Origin: Saururus chinensis
Lineage: Eukaryota > Streptophyta > Magnoliopsida > Piperales > Saururaceae
DNA: 64,000 nt
Assembly (NCBI GenBank): GCA_035235625.1
Contig: CP141148.1
Span: forward strand, 26,661,057-26,725,056
Direction: 5' to 3'
Position 1 is the stretch's first letter, and every line of letters starts with the position of its first letter. Of this stretch, positions 1 through 11,260 are shown piece after piece. Below the pieces are notes generated by a model. The model saw only the letters and a program-made list of their open reading frames with translations, made no database searches and had not been told where the DNA came from. A program made the translations under genes and the position numbers.

Positions 1-330
1 TAAAGATTTGATGTACTATGAGTTATGGTCATGAGATGGATGAGCTAAGTGAAGTTTGCTGCCTTTGCGAACTAGGGTTTCAGATCGGGCTAAACTTCGG
101 TTTGATAAGTGAAGCACTGTATGTTTGAGAGTTTTTATGACATAATTGTACTGCATAACTTACTTAATTCAAACTTGAATGATAAGTAAAGCTAATGATA
201 GCCTTTTGAGTGTGAGACCTAAGGGTTCAATGGATTAAGTTTCCTATTTGAGCTAGCCAATAATGAGTTGGCTAAGCATTTCTCATGTCTTGCCTTGATG
301 TTTATCCTACGGGATGTTGTCTGTGTATTG
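1..330 (+). mobile_element. LTR copy H, left piece (interrupted by a solo LTR)
   Basis: This segment is the reverse-complement counterpart of about 1980-2245 inside the neighbouring solo LTR, with long blocks such as TTCAAACTTGAAT and CCGAAGTT shared in opposite orientation. It ends in TATTG (326-330), which is repeated at 4947-4951, so it rejoins the piece at 4952-6456 once the inserted LTR is ignored. The copy runs off the left window edge. No coding capacity is recognised. Confidence 0.6.
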
Positions 331-990
331 TGTAATGCTAGATATTTTTTCACACATTTTCCTTTAAAATTCACGTAAAATTTTTTCAATATAACATCTG
401 TAAATCGGAGGAAAAATGACAAAATCAAAACCTGATAAAACAGTTTATCATTTAAAACAGTAAACATCCATTTTCCATCTAAATATTTTCATCACACGGT
501 CAAACATCATACGGCCAAAGCAAATATCATCAGGTGCTACTCGAAAACACACGTACAAATAAATTGCTATGATCATAGACTTTAAATACAAATCCCTCCC
601 AGGCATCCCTGAGTGCAAGTCCCATAACAGTCCACATTCTGATCCAAACGAAAGTCCAGAATAAACATCTAACTTCTCATCTCACTCAATACAGGAGATC
701 GTGGCACAATTAAACTCGCAGTGAGTAAAGCATATACCTGAGTCAACGGGAATCAATCCACCGCTGAAACGAGCGTCCATCTCCAGGAGTTCTCCACACA
801 ACCTGCAAAACCTCCCGTACAACGGGGCTAAAAAGTAGGGTAATGAGTATTTTCATACTCATTAAGAAAATACCTAGTAGGGGAAATCCCAAACGGTGAA
901 CTCAATAAGTTCATAAATACATGCGTTCAAGCAATGCAAAGATGAACAATAGGCATATCCTAATCATGCTCATACGCATACAAATATACC

Positions 991-1102
991 AAATGCACTA
1001 TCGTGCCAAAGTCATACCAAATGCACCATCGTGCCAAAATCATACCAAAGGCACCATCGTGCCAAAATCATACCAAATGCACTATCGTGCCAAAGTCATA
1101 CT
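991..1102. repeat. 28-bp tandem repeat, 4 copies
   Basis: Four consecutive 28-bp units (991, 1019, 1047, 1075) share the core ATCGTGCCAAA followed by TCATAC. The array lies inside the 4.6-kb LTR and is followed by a looser run of CATACT/TTACAGTCGT repeats to about 1430. The matching part of copy H (about 5450-5760) is similarly repetitive. Confidence 0.85.
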
Positions 1103-1748
1103 ATCAAATCAAACTTACACAAACACCCTTATCCAGGGTCTTACAAACTTACTCATACCATCGTACGCATACTCATACAACATATGCATACTTGTACGAC
1201 CTTACTCGTATAATCATACTCGTACGACCTTACTCGTACAATCTTACTCATACTCATACTCTTACAGTCGTGCTCATACTCATATGTTTACAGTCATGCT
1301 CATACTCATACACTTACAGTCGTACATATACACATACGCTTATAGTCGTGCTCATACACATACTCTTACAGTCCTGCTCATACACATACGCTTATAGTCG
1401 TACTCATACTCATAATCATACACATACTATCGACCACTGAAGCTCATTACAACTAATAAGCTCCAACGTTAAAATGGAAAAGAATGCCACTGGGGCATCA
1501 CCTTAACCTCCGGGGAGTGACTAGACGCCATGGACTTTTCCGAAGGTAAGGCACACCAATGCTCATGGGGCACTGGATCAAACAGGTAAGAGTAGATCCA
1601 TGATACTGCTTACTTGAGCGCGCAAACATAAACACCCACACATAAGGGGTCATACAGTTGCCCACCATAATGGGTCTTATAGTGCCAGAGAATTGCCCAC
1701 CATAATGGGTCTTATAGTGCCATACCACTCTTGGGCAGAAACATACAA

Positions 1749-1995
1749 CGCTCTCAACAGAGCATCAAACGTCTGGGCTAATACAGCACACAGACCAAAT
1801 CGAAAACATACTTCGCTCTCAACAGAGCATCAGATGTCTGGGCTTCATACAACACACAGACAAAGTCAGAAACGTACATCGCTCTCAACAGAGCATCAAA
1901 CGTCTGGGCTTATACAGCACGCAGACCAAATTAGAAACGTCGCTCTCAGCAGAGCATCAGACGCCCGATGCTCTACACAGCACACAGACAACATC
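1749..1995. repeat. 61-66-bp tandem repeat, 4 copies
   Basis: Units start at about 1749, 1814, 1880 and 1941, each beginning CGCTCTCA(A/G)CAGAGCATC and carrying a CACACAGAC or CACGCAGACC block. A degenerate inverted version is at about 4965-5060 in copy H, so the array predates the two copies. Confidence 0.8.
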
Positions 1996-2750
1996 CCGCA
2001 GGATAAACACCATGGCAAGACATGATAAATGCTCAGCCAACTCATTATCGGCTAGCCCAACACGGAACTTAATCCGTCGAACCCTCAGGTCTCAAACTCA
2101 CAATGCTATCATTAGTTGTGCTTATAATTCAAGTTTGAATTAAGTAAATTATGCGGTACAATTATGCCACACAACTCACAGTCCTCGACTGATCAAACCG
2201 AAGTTGAGCCCGATCGAAACCCTAGTTCGTCAGGGCAGCAGACTTCACTTAACCCGTCCACATCATGGACAAAACTCATCGTACATCAAACCCTTACAGT
2301 CTTACATACTTCACCATCCATCTTATGGCCAAATTATCTTACACTGACATCCTCAAATGAAGCTCCTCAGAGCCAACCCAGTTGTCGCCCTCTTACTTAT
2401 ATCTCACTTATTACGCTTACTTTTCACTTCATAATCTGTACGTTATGCTTGTACAATTATGCACACTCTTACTGTCTGACAATCACCCAACAAACAATTC
2501 AACCCAAACCGATCCATTCTAATCCTTGCCCGTCATACTCTTATCCTCTGTCATCTGTCATACGCTTACACATCCAAATCCAAATCCAGACAAACTCTCT
2601 GTCACCTCTTACTGTCCATCGCCCATACCTCTGCCCACATACACTTACACATATCCATATCATAGGCAATAGTCATCAGACATACGTATGTCTCACACAT
2701 AGGTATAACATACACATACGGCTATACACACGTAGCTTACAAACATGCTC

Positions 2751-3065
2751 ACTAGCCATCACTAGTGCATACATACACATTTATACATACGTCATACATA
2801 CACGCTAGCCATCACTAGCACATGCATAATTCATACATACTCCAAACATGCACGCTAGCCATCACTAACACATGCATACATATGTCAAACATACATGCTA
2901 GCCATCACTAGCACATGCATACATATGTCAAACATACACGCTAGCCATCACTAGCACATGCACAATCCATACATACTCTAAACATGCACGCTAGCCATCA
3001 CTAGCACATGCATAATCCAAACATACTCTAAACATGCACGCTAGCCATCACTAGCACCTGCATAC
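2751..3065. repeat. Tandem repeat with alternating 43/50-bp period, 7 copies
   Basis: The core CTAGCCATCACTA recurs at about 2751, 2804, 2854, 2897, 2940, 2990 and 3040, spaced 53, 50, 43, 43, 50 and 50 bp. Spacers hold CATGCATA and CATACAT words. The array is inside the 4.6-kb solo LTR. Confidence 0.85.
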
Positions 3066-3269
3066 ATACATCCAACGTACTTACAGCCAACATGCATGTC
3101 ATATGCATTTCAACATACCATATAATCGTGCTTACACGTACATCATGCAATCAGATCGTTACTTAATATCCAAAGCATGGAATCATACAATCCTAGCATG
3201 CTACTACTCATTCAAAGCATGCTATCATGAATTTACGAGTTCAAAGCTCCCTTACCTCATAATCATGAC

Positions 3270-4800
3270 GTTTGATGGCGAGCACACAACGGTGGCGGCG
3301 TCGGCGGTGGAATTGGCGGTCAAAACCGTTGCCTGGCTGAGAGAGCTGCTGTCCCGAGGATTATAGGAAGCGCTGGAACTAGTCATGGCCAAACGGGGTG
3401 TCAGAAATCAATGCGATAAAACCCACGATCCACGACGGCACACTAAGGCGGCCGGGAGAAATGTCATGCCAACATAAGTGGCGGTGCGACCAGATGTCGA
3501 TGGTGTACTCACTGAAGATGGGCCGGTGGCTAAGACGTGCCCAACCGGCCACAAGACATTGAAATCGGCCGTGGACAGCACCCAACGGCGACGATTTCAT
3601 GTCAACAAGGACCCACATAAGGGCGGAGAGCGTGGGGCAATGCTCGAGGACAAAGGAAGGGTGGAGGACGGCTCTGTGTCAACTTCATTCGGTGGCAAAG
3701 CCAACCGATGGTCAGGCAGCGCGAATGCGGCACCTAACCCAGAAGTACACGCGTGGCCACATGCACACGCGGCCCAAAGGGGCGGGGGAGAGGGCTGAAA
3801 AGAGGCAACCCAAGGCCCACAAAAGCCAACAGGGCTAAGGCCCTAGTGGTGGCCAATCAAAGCGGCGACATCGCCGATAGCCACCCACAACCAAAACCTA
3901 TGGTGCGGGCGGCTGTGCATCCCGCACAGTATAGGGCAATGACAAGCGGCCCATTCCGAGCGGAGTGTATAATCGGGCCCATCGGGGCTGGTCCTCACTA
4001 TCGCCGAGCCGGGGCAGAGCCCACGATGGCCAAATGGCCCACGGCTCGCCGATGCCAACAACCCGAGACGCACCCAAAGCATCTAATTGGGCGGAGCAAG
4101 GCAATAGGGGCAAGGCGGGGTCGGAAACGGCAACCCCCTATCGACACTGGGTCGAGGTAGGCTGGACGGAGTCCATCCAGTGGCCGAACGATGACTGGAA
4201 ACACACCGGCATCCAAAACACCCCACGGACAGTGAGTTGCAAATAGTAACAAAAACTCGACCAAAAGATCGGTAGCTCACCATGGAGCGAAGAAAGTATG
4301 GTGGCGGCTCTAGCCAGCGCCTATGGGTTCCTAGCGGCCAACTAAACATAAGTCTAGTTGAGAACAGCCGCAAACGATGTCAAAATCGTACACCCACAGT
4401 TCAAAAACTGGATTGAAGGAGAGAAAAACCCGAAAAAAAGTTCGGTACCTCGTGGAGGAGCAAAGAGGCCGTGGTGGCGGTCATAGCCAGTACCTACGGA
4501 CTCGTGGCGGTGAGGCAAAGCGGATCCTGACAAGAATTGAAGGAATCCGATGATAGATGAGGGAGAACGGAGCGACCGGAATCGAGCTCGGGTTCCTCCA
4601 AAAACCACTGGACGTGAAAAAAACTTCTGGAATGTCGGTTCTGGAAAGAAACTTACTGTATCAACTTTTAAGTCGATTTTTACTATTCATTCTTTTCAAT
4701 TTTTACATCTACATCCCTAATACGCGTTCACCCACCGGTTACGCTTCGAACCTCCAAAATTCGCGCCGTAAGTGCGCAGCGAGGCCCGTGGCCTACAACT
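3270..4800. other. GC-rich portion of the 4.6-kb LTR
   Basis: Base composition rises sharply against the AT-rich surroundings. Two similar blocks, about 4266-4345 and 4440-4520, share GGTGGCGG and TAGCCAG(C/T)(G/A)CCTA words after a GGTAGCTCACC/GGTACCTCGTGG start, so this part is itself partly duplicated. In the inferred minus orientation it lies in the first third of the LTR, where promoter sequence would be. The overlapping ORFs in several frames look like products of high GC rather than genes. Confidence 0.5.
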
Positions 4801-4951
4801 AAGCCCCACACCCAACTCTACGGGTATAAATATGAGGGAAGATACATATTTATAAATACGCCGTAGCGTCACATTTTTTGGCTGAAAATGACTAGAAAAA
4901 TAGCAGGAAAATCACAAAAAATCGTAGAAAAATCAAGGACCTTACATATTG

Positions 4952-6456
4952 TATTTAAGCCCAGACGTCTGATGCTCTATTTGAGAGCGATGTATGTTTT
5001 CGATTTGGTCTGTATGCTATATTAAGCCTAGACATTTGATGCTCTATCGAGGACATTGTATGATTTCTGTCCAAGAGTAACTCTATATGATTCTGCCTGA
5101 GTGGCACTGTATGATTTTTGCGCAAGAGTGGGGCTGTATGATTCTACCCAAGAGTGGCACTGCATGATTTCTGCCCAAGAGTGGCACTGGCACCATAAGA
5201 CCCATAAAGTGTAGGCAATTGTATGGCCCCTAATGTGTGGCCATTTATGTTTATGCGCTCAAGTAAGTAGTATCATGGAACTACTCTTACCTTTTTGATC
5301 CTGTGCCCCATGAGCATTGGTGTGCCTTGCCTTTGGAAAAGTCCATGACGTCTAGTCACTCCCCGGAGGTTAAGGTGATGCTCCACTAACATTCCTTTCC
5401 ATTTGAACACTGGAGCTTATTAGTTGTAATGAGCTTCAATGGTTGATAGTATATGTACTACTGTATGAGTGAGTATACATGTTTCTAAGTGTAAGTTTCT
5501 GAGTACAACTGTAAGAGTATGATTATGAGCAAGACTGTAAGCGTATGTTTCTGAGTGAAACTATACGAGTAAGGTCGTACAAGTAAGATGGTACGAACAA
5601 GACTGTATGAGTAAGGTTATACGAGTAAGACTGTATGAGTAAGGTCGCACAAGGATGTGTAAGATTGTATGAGTAAGGTTGTACAAGTATGTGTAACTTG
5701 CATGAGTAAGTGTATGATTGTATGAGTACATTGGTAAGATTCTGATTTAGAGTGTAATGTAAGATTGGTTTGATGGTATGTTCTTGGCATGATTGTATGC
5801 ATATGTGCATGATTATTATATATATGTTTGCTTCATGTTTAAGTTGCATGAATGCATTTATGTATGGACTTACTGAGTTCACTGTTTAGAACTCTCTTAC
5901 TATGTATTTTCCTACTGAGTATGAAAATATTCATTTCTCCTATTTTTAAGCACCGATGGTTGGAAGGCTTTTGCAGGTTTGTGTCGGACAACTCCTAGAG
6001 ATGGATGCTCGTTTCCTTGGTAGTTTGGTTCCCTTTAACTCAGGTATATCCTTGACTCACTACGAGTATTATTTTGTACAACAATTTGATGTATTGGGTG
6101 AGATGAGATTTAAGGTGTTTATGTTTTATGGACTTGTAATTTGGATTAGACTATGGACAGTTTATGGGACTTGCACTCAAGGATGCCTGGGATAGATTTG
6201 TATTAAAAACCCATGATCATTGTAATTTATTCATATGTTTGTTTTCGAGTAGTGCTTGAGGATGTTTGGTTTGGTCGTACGATGTTTGATCGAATGAGCA
6301 AAAATTTGGATGAGAAAATTGATGTGTGATGTTTTAAATTATAAACTATTTTCACAGGCTTTGTATTTTGTCATTTTTCCTGATTTACAACCATTATATT
6401 GCATTAAAATTTCTTGAATTTAAAAGAAAATATGATGACAAATCTCAGGCATTACA
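4952..6456 (+). mobile_element. LTR copy H, right piece
   Basis: This is an inverted, diverged copy of about 331-1990: the two share, in reverse complement, the block around TGCCCCATGAGCATTGG (5308), the stretch at 5340-5440 and the tail 5880-6456. It ends in GGCATTACA (6448-6456), the inverse of the TGTAATGC end of the solo LTR. The left piece of the same copy is 1-330. It is noncoding. Confidence 0.65.
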
Positions 6457-9088
6457 CATATTCATTTCTCAATAAAAACATTCACCCTGCAACATCAAGT
6501 GCATCAACTACACTATCCTGCATATACATGCAAATCATACCATAATCACATGTGTAAAATAAGCCTCAATCTTCTTACACAATTCCTGTAAATAAGCATT
6601 ATCTTCCATACACATACAACAAATCAATGGTTAATGTCTCACAATTGAGAAAATAATTTACCCTCTCACTTAGGACAATCCCTTGCGGGGAAGGTCAGAA
6701 TTCCTATAAAGGGAAAACTAGAGTGTTGGGTAGGTTTCCGTATTGGGAAGGTACCCCCTCTGCTCGCTAAGGACAATCCTTAGACAGGAAGGTTCGAATT
6801 TTACAAAGGAAAACTAGAGCAGCCTACTCACTAAGGACAAACCTTGTAGGGAAAGTCTGAATTTCACAAAGGAAAACTAGAGCAGTGTGCCCGCTAAGGA
6901 CAATCTCTTGCGGGGAGAGTCTAAATTCCACAAAGGAAAACAAGAGCATGTGGTAAGCCAATGCATATAGACATACAATCCTGGATTCTCAGGGTCCAGA
7001 TAAATTAACAAATAAACTAGTATCACAATTAGCTTATCTCAACCCGGGTTGGCACCATGTTCTCGAATGAACACAAAACGAAATCATGTCCTTTTAGACC
7101 CAAAACCAATTCGATAAGCCTTCGAACTATTTCATCTGACATCCAATGCCATCCAATTGATCAATCATGGATAATCTCAATTAATCCTTGTTTATAAATT
7201 ATTTTTCGTGATGCATGTAATATGGTACATAAGTGAGCAAATGTTACGTGAGTCCAAGTACAAGTAAACATGCTCAAATCAGTCCACATGTGCATGAAAC
7301 ATGGTCTAACGATGTTAAATAAAATCATAAAATATCTAAGCAGGAGTGTACATAAGTGGTAGTGTTCAAACCTAAGCTAAGACATGTGAAACATGAACAA
7401 ACTATAATCAATGTTATACATGCAGGCATCCATAATCTTATCATAGTCCTACCCTACTTGAATCATGGAGTAAATGTGATGAAAACATCGAAATACAAGT
7501 TCAAGACAAGTATAACATCATGTTAAACCTAAACAAGTATAAACATCACTTGACTTAAGCTAAAACATGGGAAACATGATTCACTTAAAATTAATATAAT
7601 ATGTGCAAGCATATATACATGATCATGGCTAAGACCTATTGGAATCATCAAGTAATTGTGAAGAAGTTATCAAATATGGATTCATAGCATGTAGAATAGC
7701 ATACTAAAATTAAACAAATATAGCCTAAATTATGGTTATGCTAAATCATAATTCAAAGATGGTCCTCATGTAATCACAACAACATTTATAAGTAATCATA
7801 AGTCATTTTAACCATAAAGAATTATATTTATGGGAAGAGAATAAGATATGGTCAAAAATAGGTAAAAACACAAAATTGCCGTTTGGCCATTCAAAAGGGA
7901 TGTCGTGCCATTTGAGTGGCTAGACATCCTGTTCGAATGACTGACCATTCGAATTGATGTTCAGCCCATTCGATTGGCCTTCACAATCCACTTTTTCCTG
8001 GTTCGTCTTCAACCATTCAAAATTCAAACCGAAAATATCTTAAAATTCAAGATAAATTTTAAAATCACTATAGAACATCAGGATATCAAAATTTAACCCT
8101 AGAACATGATAGATCTAATCATTTTCATACTTAATCACAAGAAAATAGTTATAAATAACATATTTTGAACAAATTACCATTAAAACACAAAATGAAGAAA
8201 GAACCCACATAGATATAAAATCATGCATTCCAATGGATAAACTACACTAGATGAAATTCTCTTACCTCTATGAAGTCCTTGGATCTATAAGGAAGTTTCA
8301 ATCCTCAAGAAATCCTACCCAAAAATTATGGTTTTTGTTAAAACTTAATTAAAATCAACTAATAGGCTCAAATCAACTTGAAAATAGGTAGATCTAGAAT
8401 ATCTTTTAGTTAAAAACGAAAATCACCCATAATGGGTTTTAAATTGAAATTAAAAATAAGATTTTTAATGGAAGAAATCAAGAATCAAATGGGGACAAAT
8501 GAAGATAAGAAGGATTAAGACCAAAATCGAAAGATTATGGGTGATTAGGGCTAGAAAACACAGCTTAATCCGTTTTTCCTCTTTGAAAAATGGGGTAGAG
8601 TACCTCTTTCTTCCTTGCACATCCCTTCCCCAAATGGGTAAGTGGCTAGGGTTTTTCTTTATATAATAAGGTTTAGGACCATGTTTACAAATTGTTAGGC
8701 TATAAAATAGGATAAAAAAGTCTTAAGTGGCTAATTAGGGTTATTTTTGGGCTAAAAATGAGTTTAATTAATCCAAAGCATATTGAAATGAAATAATATG
8801 AGTTTAGGGGTCTAGTGGGTCATACACCATCCAATGTGGATGTGGGGCCCACGGCGGGGTCCACACCCTTAATTAAGAAAAAATTACAATAAAATCCTAT
8901 AAAATCCATAAAAATTAGATAAATCAAATTTGGCATAAAAACTTATAAAAAGTTAGATTAAACCTTGTTATAGTCATAATTACTAAGCCTTAACCCAAAA
9001 ATCAAGTCAAACTGGAAAACAAGTAAAAACTACACAAATTTACATAATTAAAAAGAAATTAAATCGGGTTAAAGTTAGAGATCTTACA
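6457..9088 (-). mobile_element. Probable older LTR copy W on the minus strand
   Basis: The right end reads GAGATCTTACA, which on the minus strand is a typical LTR start (TGTAAGATCTC). Copy H appears to be inserted at 6457, so the other end of W would lie outside the window. No target duplication can be checked. The segment is AT-rich, lacks long ORFs, and carries the tandem repeat described separately. The call rests on one terminus and context. Confidence 0.35.
6664..6950. repeat. Tandem repeat of about 55-65 bp, 4 copies
   Basis: Four units have the pattern CT(A/T)AGGACAA, then GGGAA/GG, then CAAAGGAAAAC(T/A)AGAG. Starts are near 6664, 6772, 6827 and 6890. The first unit has about 40 bp of extra sequence. 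No function is evident. Confidence 0.75.
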
Positions 9089-9639
9089 CGGGTGGCCTCC
9101 AGCGAATATTGGGTAGCAGTGGAGGAACCCACTACGCTACCACTCCATCTCTCAAAACTCCCTGAGTCTCTCTTTCTAGACATAACCAAAGACACATTTT
9201 CCCACGGAGCTCTGTCGGCTCTTTCCAACGCCGACGTGCCCAATTCTCCCTAGCTCCTCAATTTTTCCATTGTCCAGTAAGGGATTTGTGCCCCATCATA
9301 TACCACCACATATGTGGGAAGTCAGGGCCTTTACCTCATGTCAAACACACCACCTCCCGTGGGCACATGCTCAAACTGTATACTAGCAATGGTGCGCAAT
9401 GCTACCACCAATAGAGACCACCACATAAATCATTGTAATTTATGTCATGCAAGAGTCATTGATTCCCTAAAGCACTATACATATCCAATGAAATTAAGCA
9501 TAGACACCCTACCTCATTAAAACACTAGTCTTCGCACTTGCTCCTCTGTGCCTCTATCGCTAGCCACGCTCTTGCTCTGGTCCCCAAAAAATCCCTTCTA
9601 CAGTTGCTCCTTCTCTTCCCTGAATGCCCTCCAAAGTCC
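9089..9639. other. Unassigned stretch between LTR fragments
   Basis: A minus-strand reading frame of 67 codons (9040-9243) and short plus-strand frames exist, but none has a recognised domain or clear splice context. The stretch is probably part of the surrounding repeat debris. Confidence 0.3.
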
Positions 9640-10064
9640 CCTAAGAAAAATACCCTATGATGTATTAATAGTTAATGGAGATTAGGGTTCCTAATCCCTC
9701 AAGGAATTTGGGTCAATTAAACCTCCATTAAGCAACCTAATAAGGCCTCCTAAACTTATCCATGTCACTTTAATTAACGGGGCCCGCAGAGCACATGAAA
9801 TAGCCCAATTACACATCTAATTCGGAAAATCGGGCCATGTGCACGATGTTCAACTTCAAACTACCATATCTCCTTCATCCTAACTTCGATTTATGCATTC
9901 TTTGTCGCATTTCATAGCACTCTCCATCTAGTTTCTAACCACATTAGTTTTAGACTTAACTTTCATCTATTTAGGAAGTTATTTAATTGATAATGTTAAG
10001 GGATCAAATACACAATTTTCCACGTGGCCAAGTTTAGAAACTTAGGAAAATCCTGAATATTATA
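9640..10064 (-). mobile_element. LTR fragment related to 13573-13960
   Basis: Read on the minus strand, this stretch follows the start of the LTR at 13573: AATTTTCC/GATTTTCCTA, then a TTTGA(T/C)CC(C/A)TTAACATT block, then GCGGGCCC, then AGGCCT...TTAGGTTGC, ending with the GGGATTA(G/T)GAACCCTAAT block. The terminus near 10064 is a degenerate TGTAATAT. It is a fragment, with no matching second end. Confidence 0.55.
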
Positions 10065-11070
10065 ATATGAATAGTCATTCTCAAAATAAGTTTTATATTA
10101 CAACTATGTTCTTTTTGTATGAATAAGTTTTTAGTATCAAGAAGTTAAAGATTACAACACAATAGTCAAAGGAAAAGAGTCACTCAATGGAGCCTCTTAG
10201 AATCTCTGCTACAATCTGGTGTCATATATGATGTAGTCCTAACGTAGTTGAATTAATATTTTTTGTGAGAATCACTCTTTAATAAATGAAAGAGAAAAGT
10301 AGAGCATCCAAAGTAGAGCTGAAATTGGTCATGAATCGTTTATGCGTTATTGCAGAATTGTTTATGCAATATAGATATCATGCATGAATACATTTAAAAC
10401 CAATAACAAACACCTAGACAATACACTATAATGTATAACATTGTCATATAATAGTATTCCAAACACGTGCATAACATAGGCCTACTATAAAATTGTTAAA
10501 TTTAGTACAATACATAAAATAGTCATTTTTCTAACGAGGCCTTTTTAAGAGCCTAGCTATTATACGACAGCGTGAGCCTAGTCCCTTGGGACTATTGAAT
10601 TTATATCCGATAGCCCAAGTTACTCAGGGGGCATTTATTACATGAGTTATGTGGGCTGCCAGATTTTAATTTGACGGCCCAAAGGGCCTTGGTTCACACC
10701 ATTGCGAGTGAGCCTAGACTCTTTTAAACAAAATGCATTTCTAACGTATGCACATAACATAGGCGTAAAATATTATTGTACAAGTGATTAAAAACATTCA
10801 TTCATTCAAACACTTACAAATAGGCCCAAAATGAAGGTAAAATATTGTTGCGTAAATAGTTCTGCACTATTATAGAAAGGTTTTAGCAGTATTGCTGAAT
10901 CATTTATGCAATATAACAAAATTGTTTTTGTAGGATACATATCACACAAACCAACAACAAACAACTTGACAATATACTAAAATGCATAACATAGCCATAT
11001 CATATAAATTCAAGCATATATGCATAGCACAATGCTATCATAAGATTGTTGAATAGAGTTAAATCCATAA
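10065..11070. other. Repeat-like noncoding DNA
   Basis: No gene is visible. A segment at about 10555-10735 has GTGAGCCTAG, TTTATATCCGAT and GGGCTGCCAGATTT words that recur in diverged form at about 40190-40360, so it is probably a dispersed repeat. The rest is AT-rich with related CATAACATAG words. Confidence 0.4.
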
Positions 11071-11077
11071 CATAGCC

Positions 11078-11260
11078 ATATTTCAAACATATCTGTGCAA
11101 CATCTTTAATATAAACAACATCCTATAAAAATCATAGTCATATTTCAAGCATATATGTACAACATCTACAATATAAACAACATCCTATAAAAAACATAGT
11201 CATATATCAAACATATATGTATAGCATCTGTAATATAAACAATATCCTATGAAAATATTA
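11078..11260. repeat. Tandem repeat of about 60 bp, 3 copies
   Basis: Three units share TATAAACAA(C/T)ATCCTAT(A/G)AAAA and AGCATCTGTAATA-like segments, at about 11078-11140, 11141-11200 and 11201-11260. The array is AT-rich and noncoding. Confidence 0.75.

Larger units (their letters stand above)
331..4946 (-). mobile_element. 4.6-kb solo LTR (family Y), TSD TATTG
   Basis: The segment has TGTAATGC at its left end, CCTTACA at its right end, and a perfect 5-bp duplication TATTG at 326-330 and 4947-4951. These are the marks of an LTR-retrotransposon terminus. No gag, pol, primer site or second LTR lies inside, so it is read as a solo LTR. The minus orientation is inferred: on that strand it begins TGTAAGGTCC, like other plant LTR starts here, and a conserved block (GCCCCATGAGCA) then has the same sense as in the LTR at 15707-17723. 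It is unusually long for an LTR and carries three tandem arrays and a GC-rich portion (about 3270-4800). It sits inside another copy of its own family in the opposite orientation. Small ORFs in it look spurious. Confidence 0.75.

Noticed and set aside
921..1440. ORFs of 145 and 158 codons rich in His, Thr, Tyr and Ser
   Set aside because: They run through CATACT-type tandem repeats inside the solo LTR. All frames are open because of the repeat, and there is no domain.
2164..2808. 214-codon ORF
   Set aside because: It lies inside the solo LTR and overlaps the start of a tandem array. The homologous part at 60-240 does not keep the frame, so it is not a conserved protein.
3478..4373. Multiple overlapping ORFs on both strands in the GC-rich part
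   Set aside because: High GC lowers stop frequency. No motif is recognised, and the strands and frames compete.
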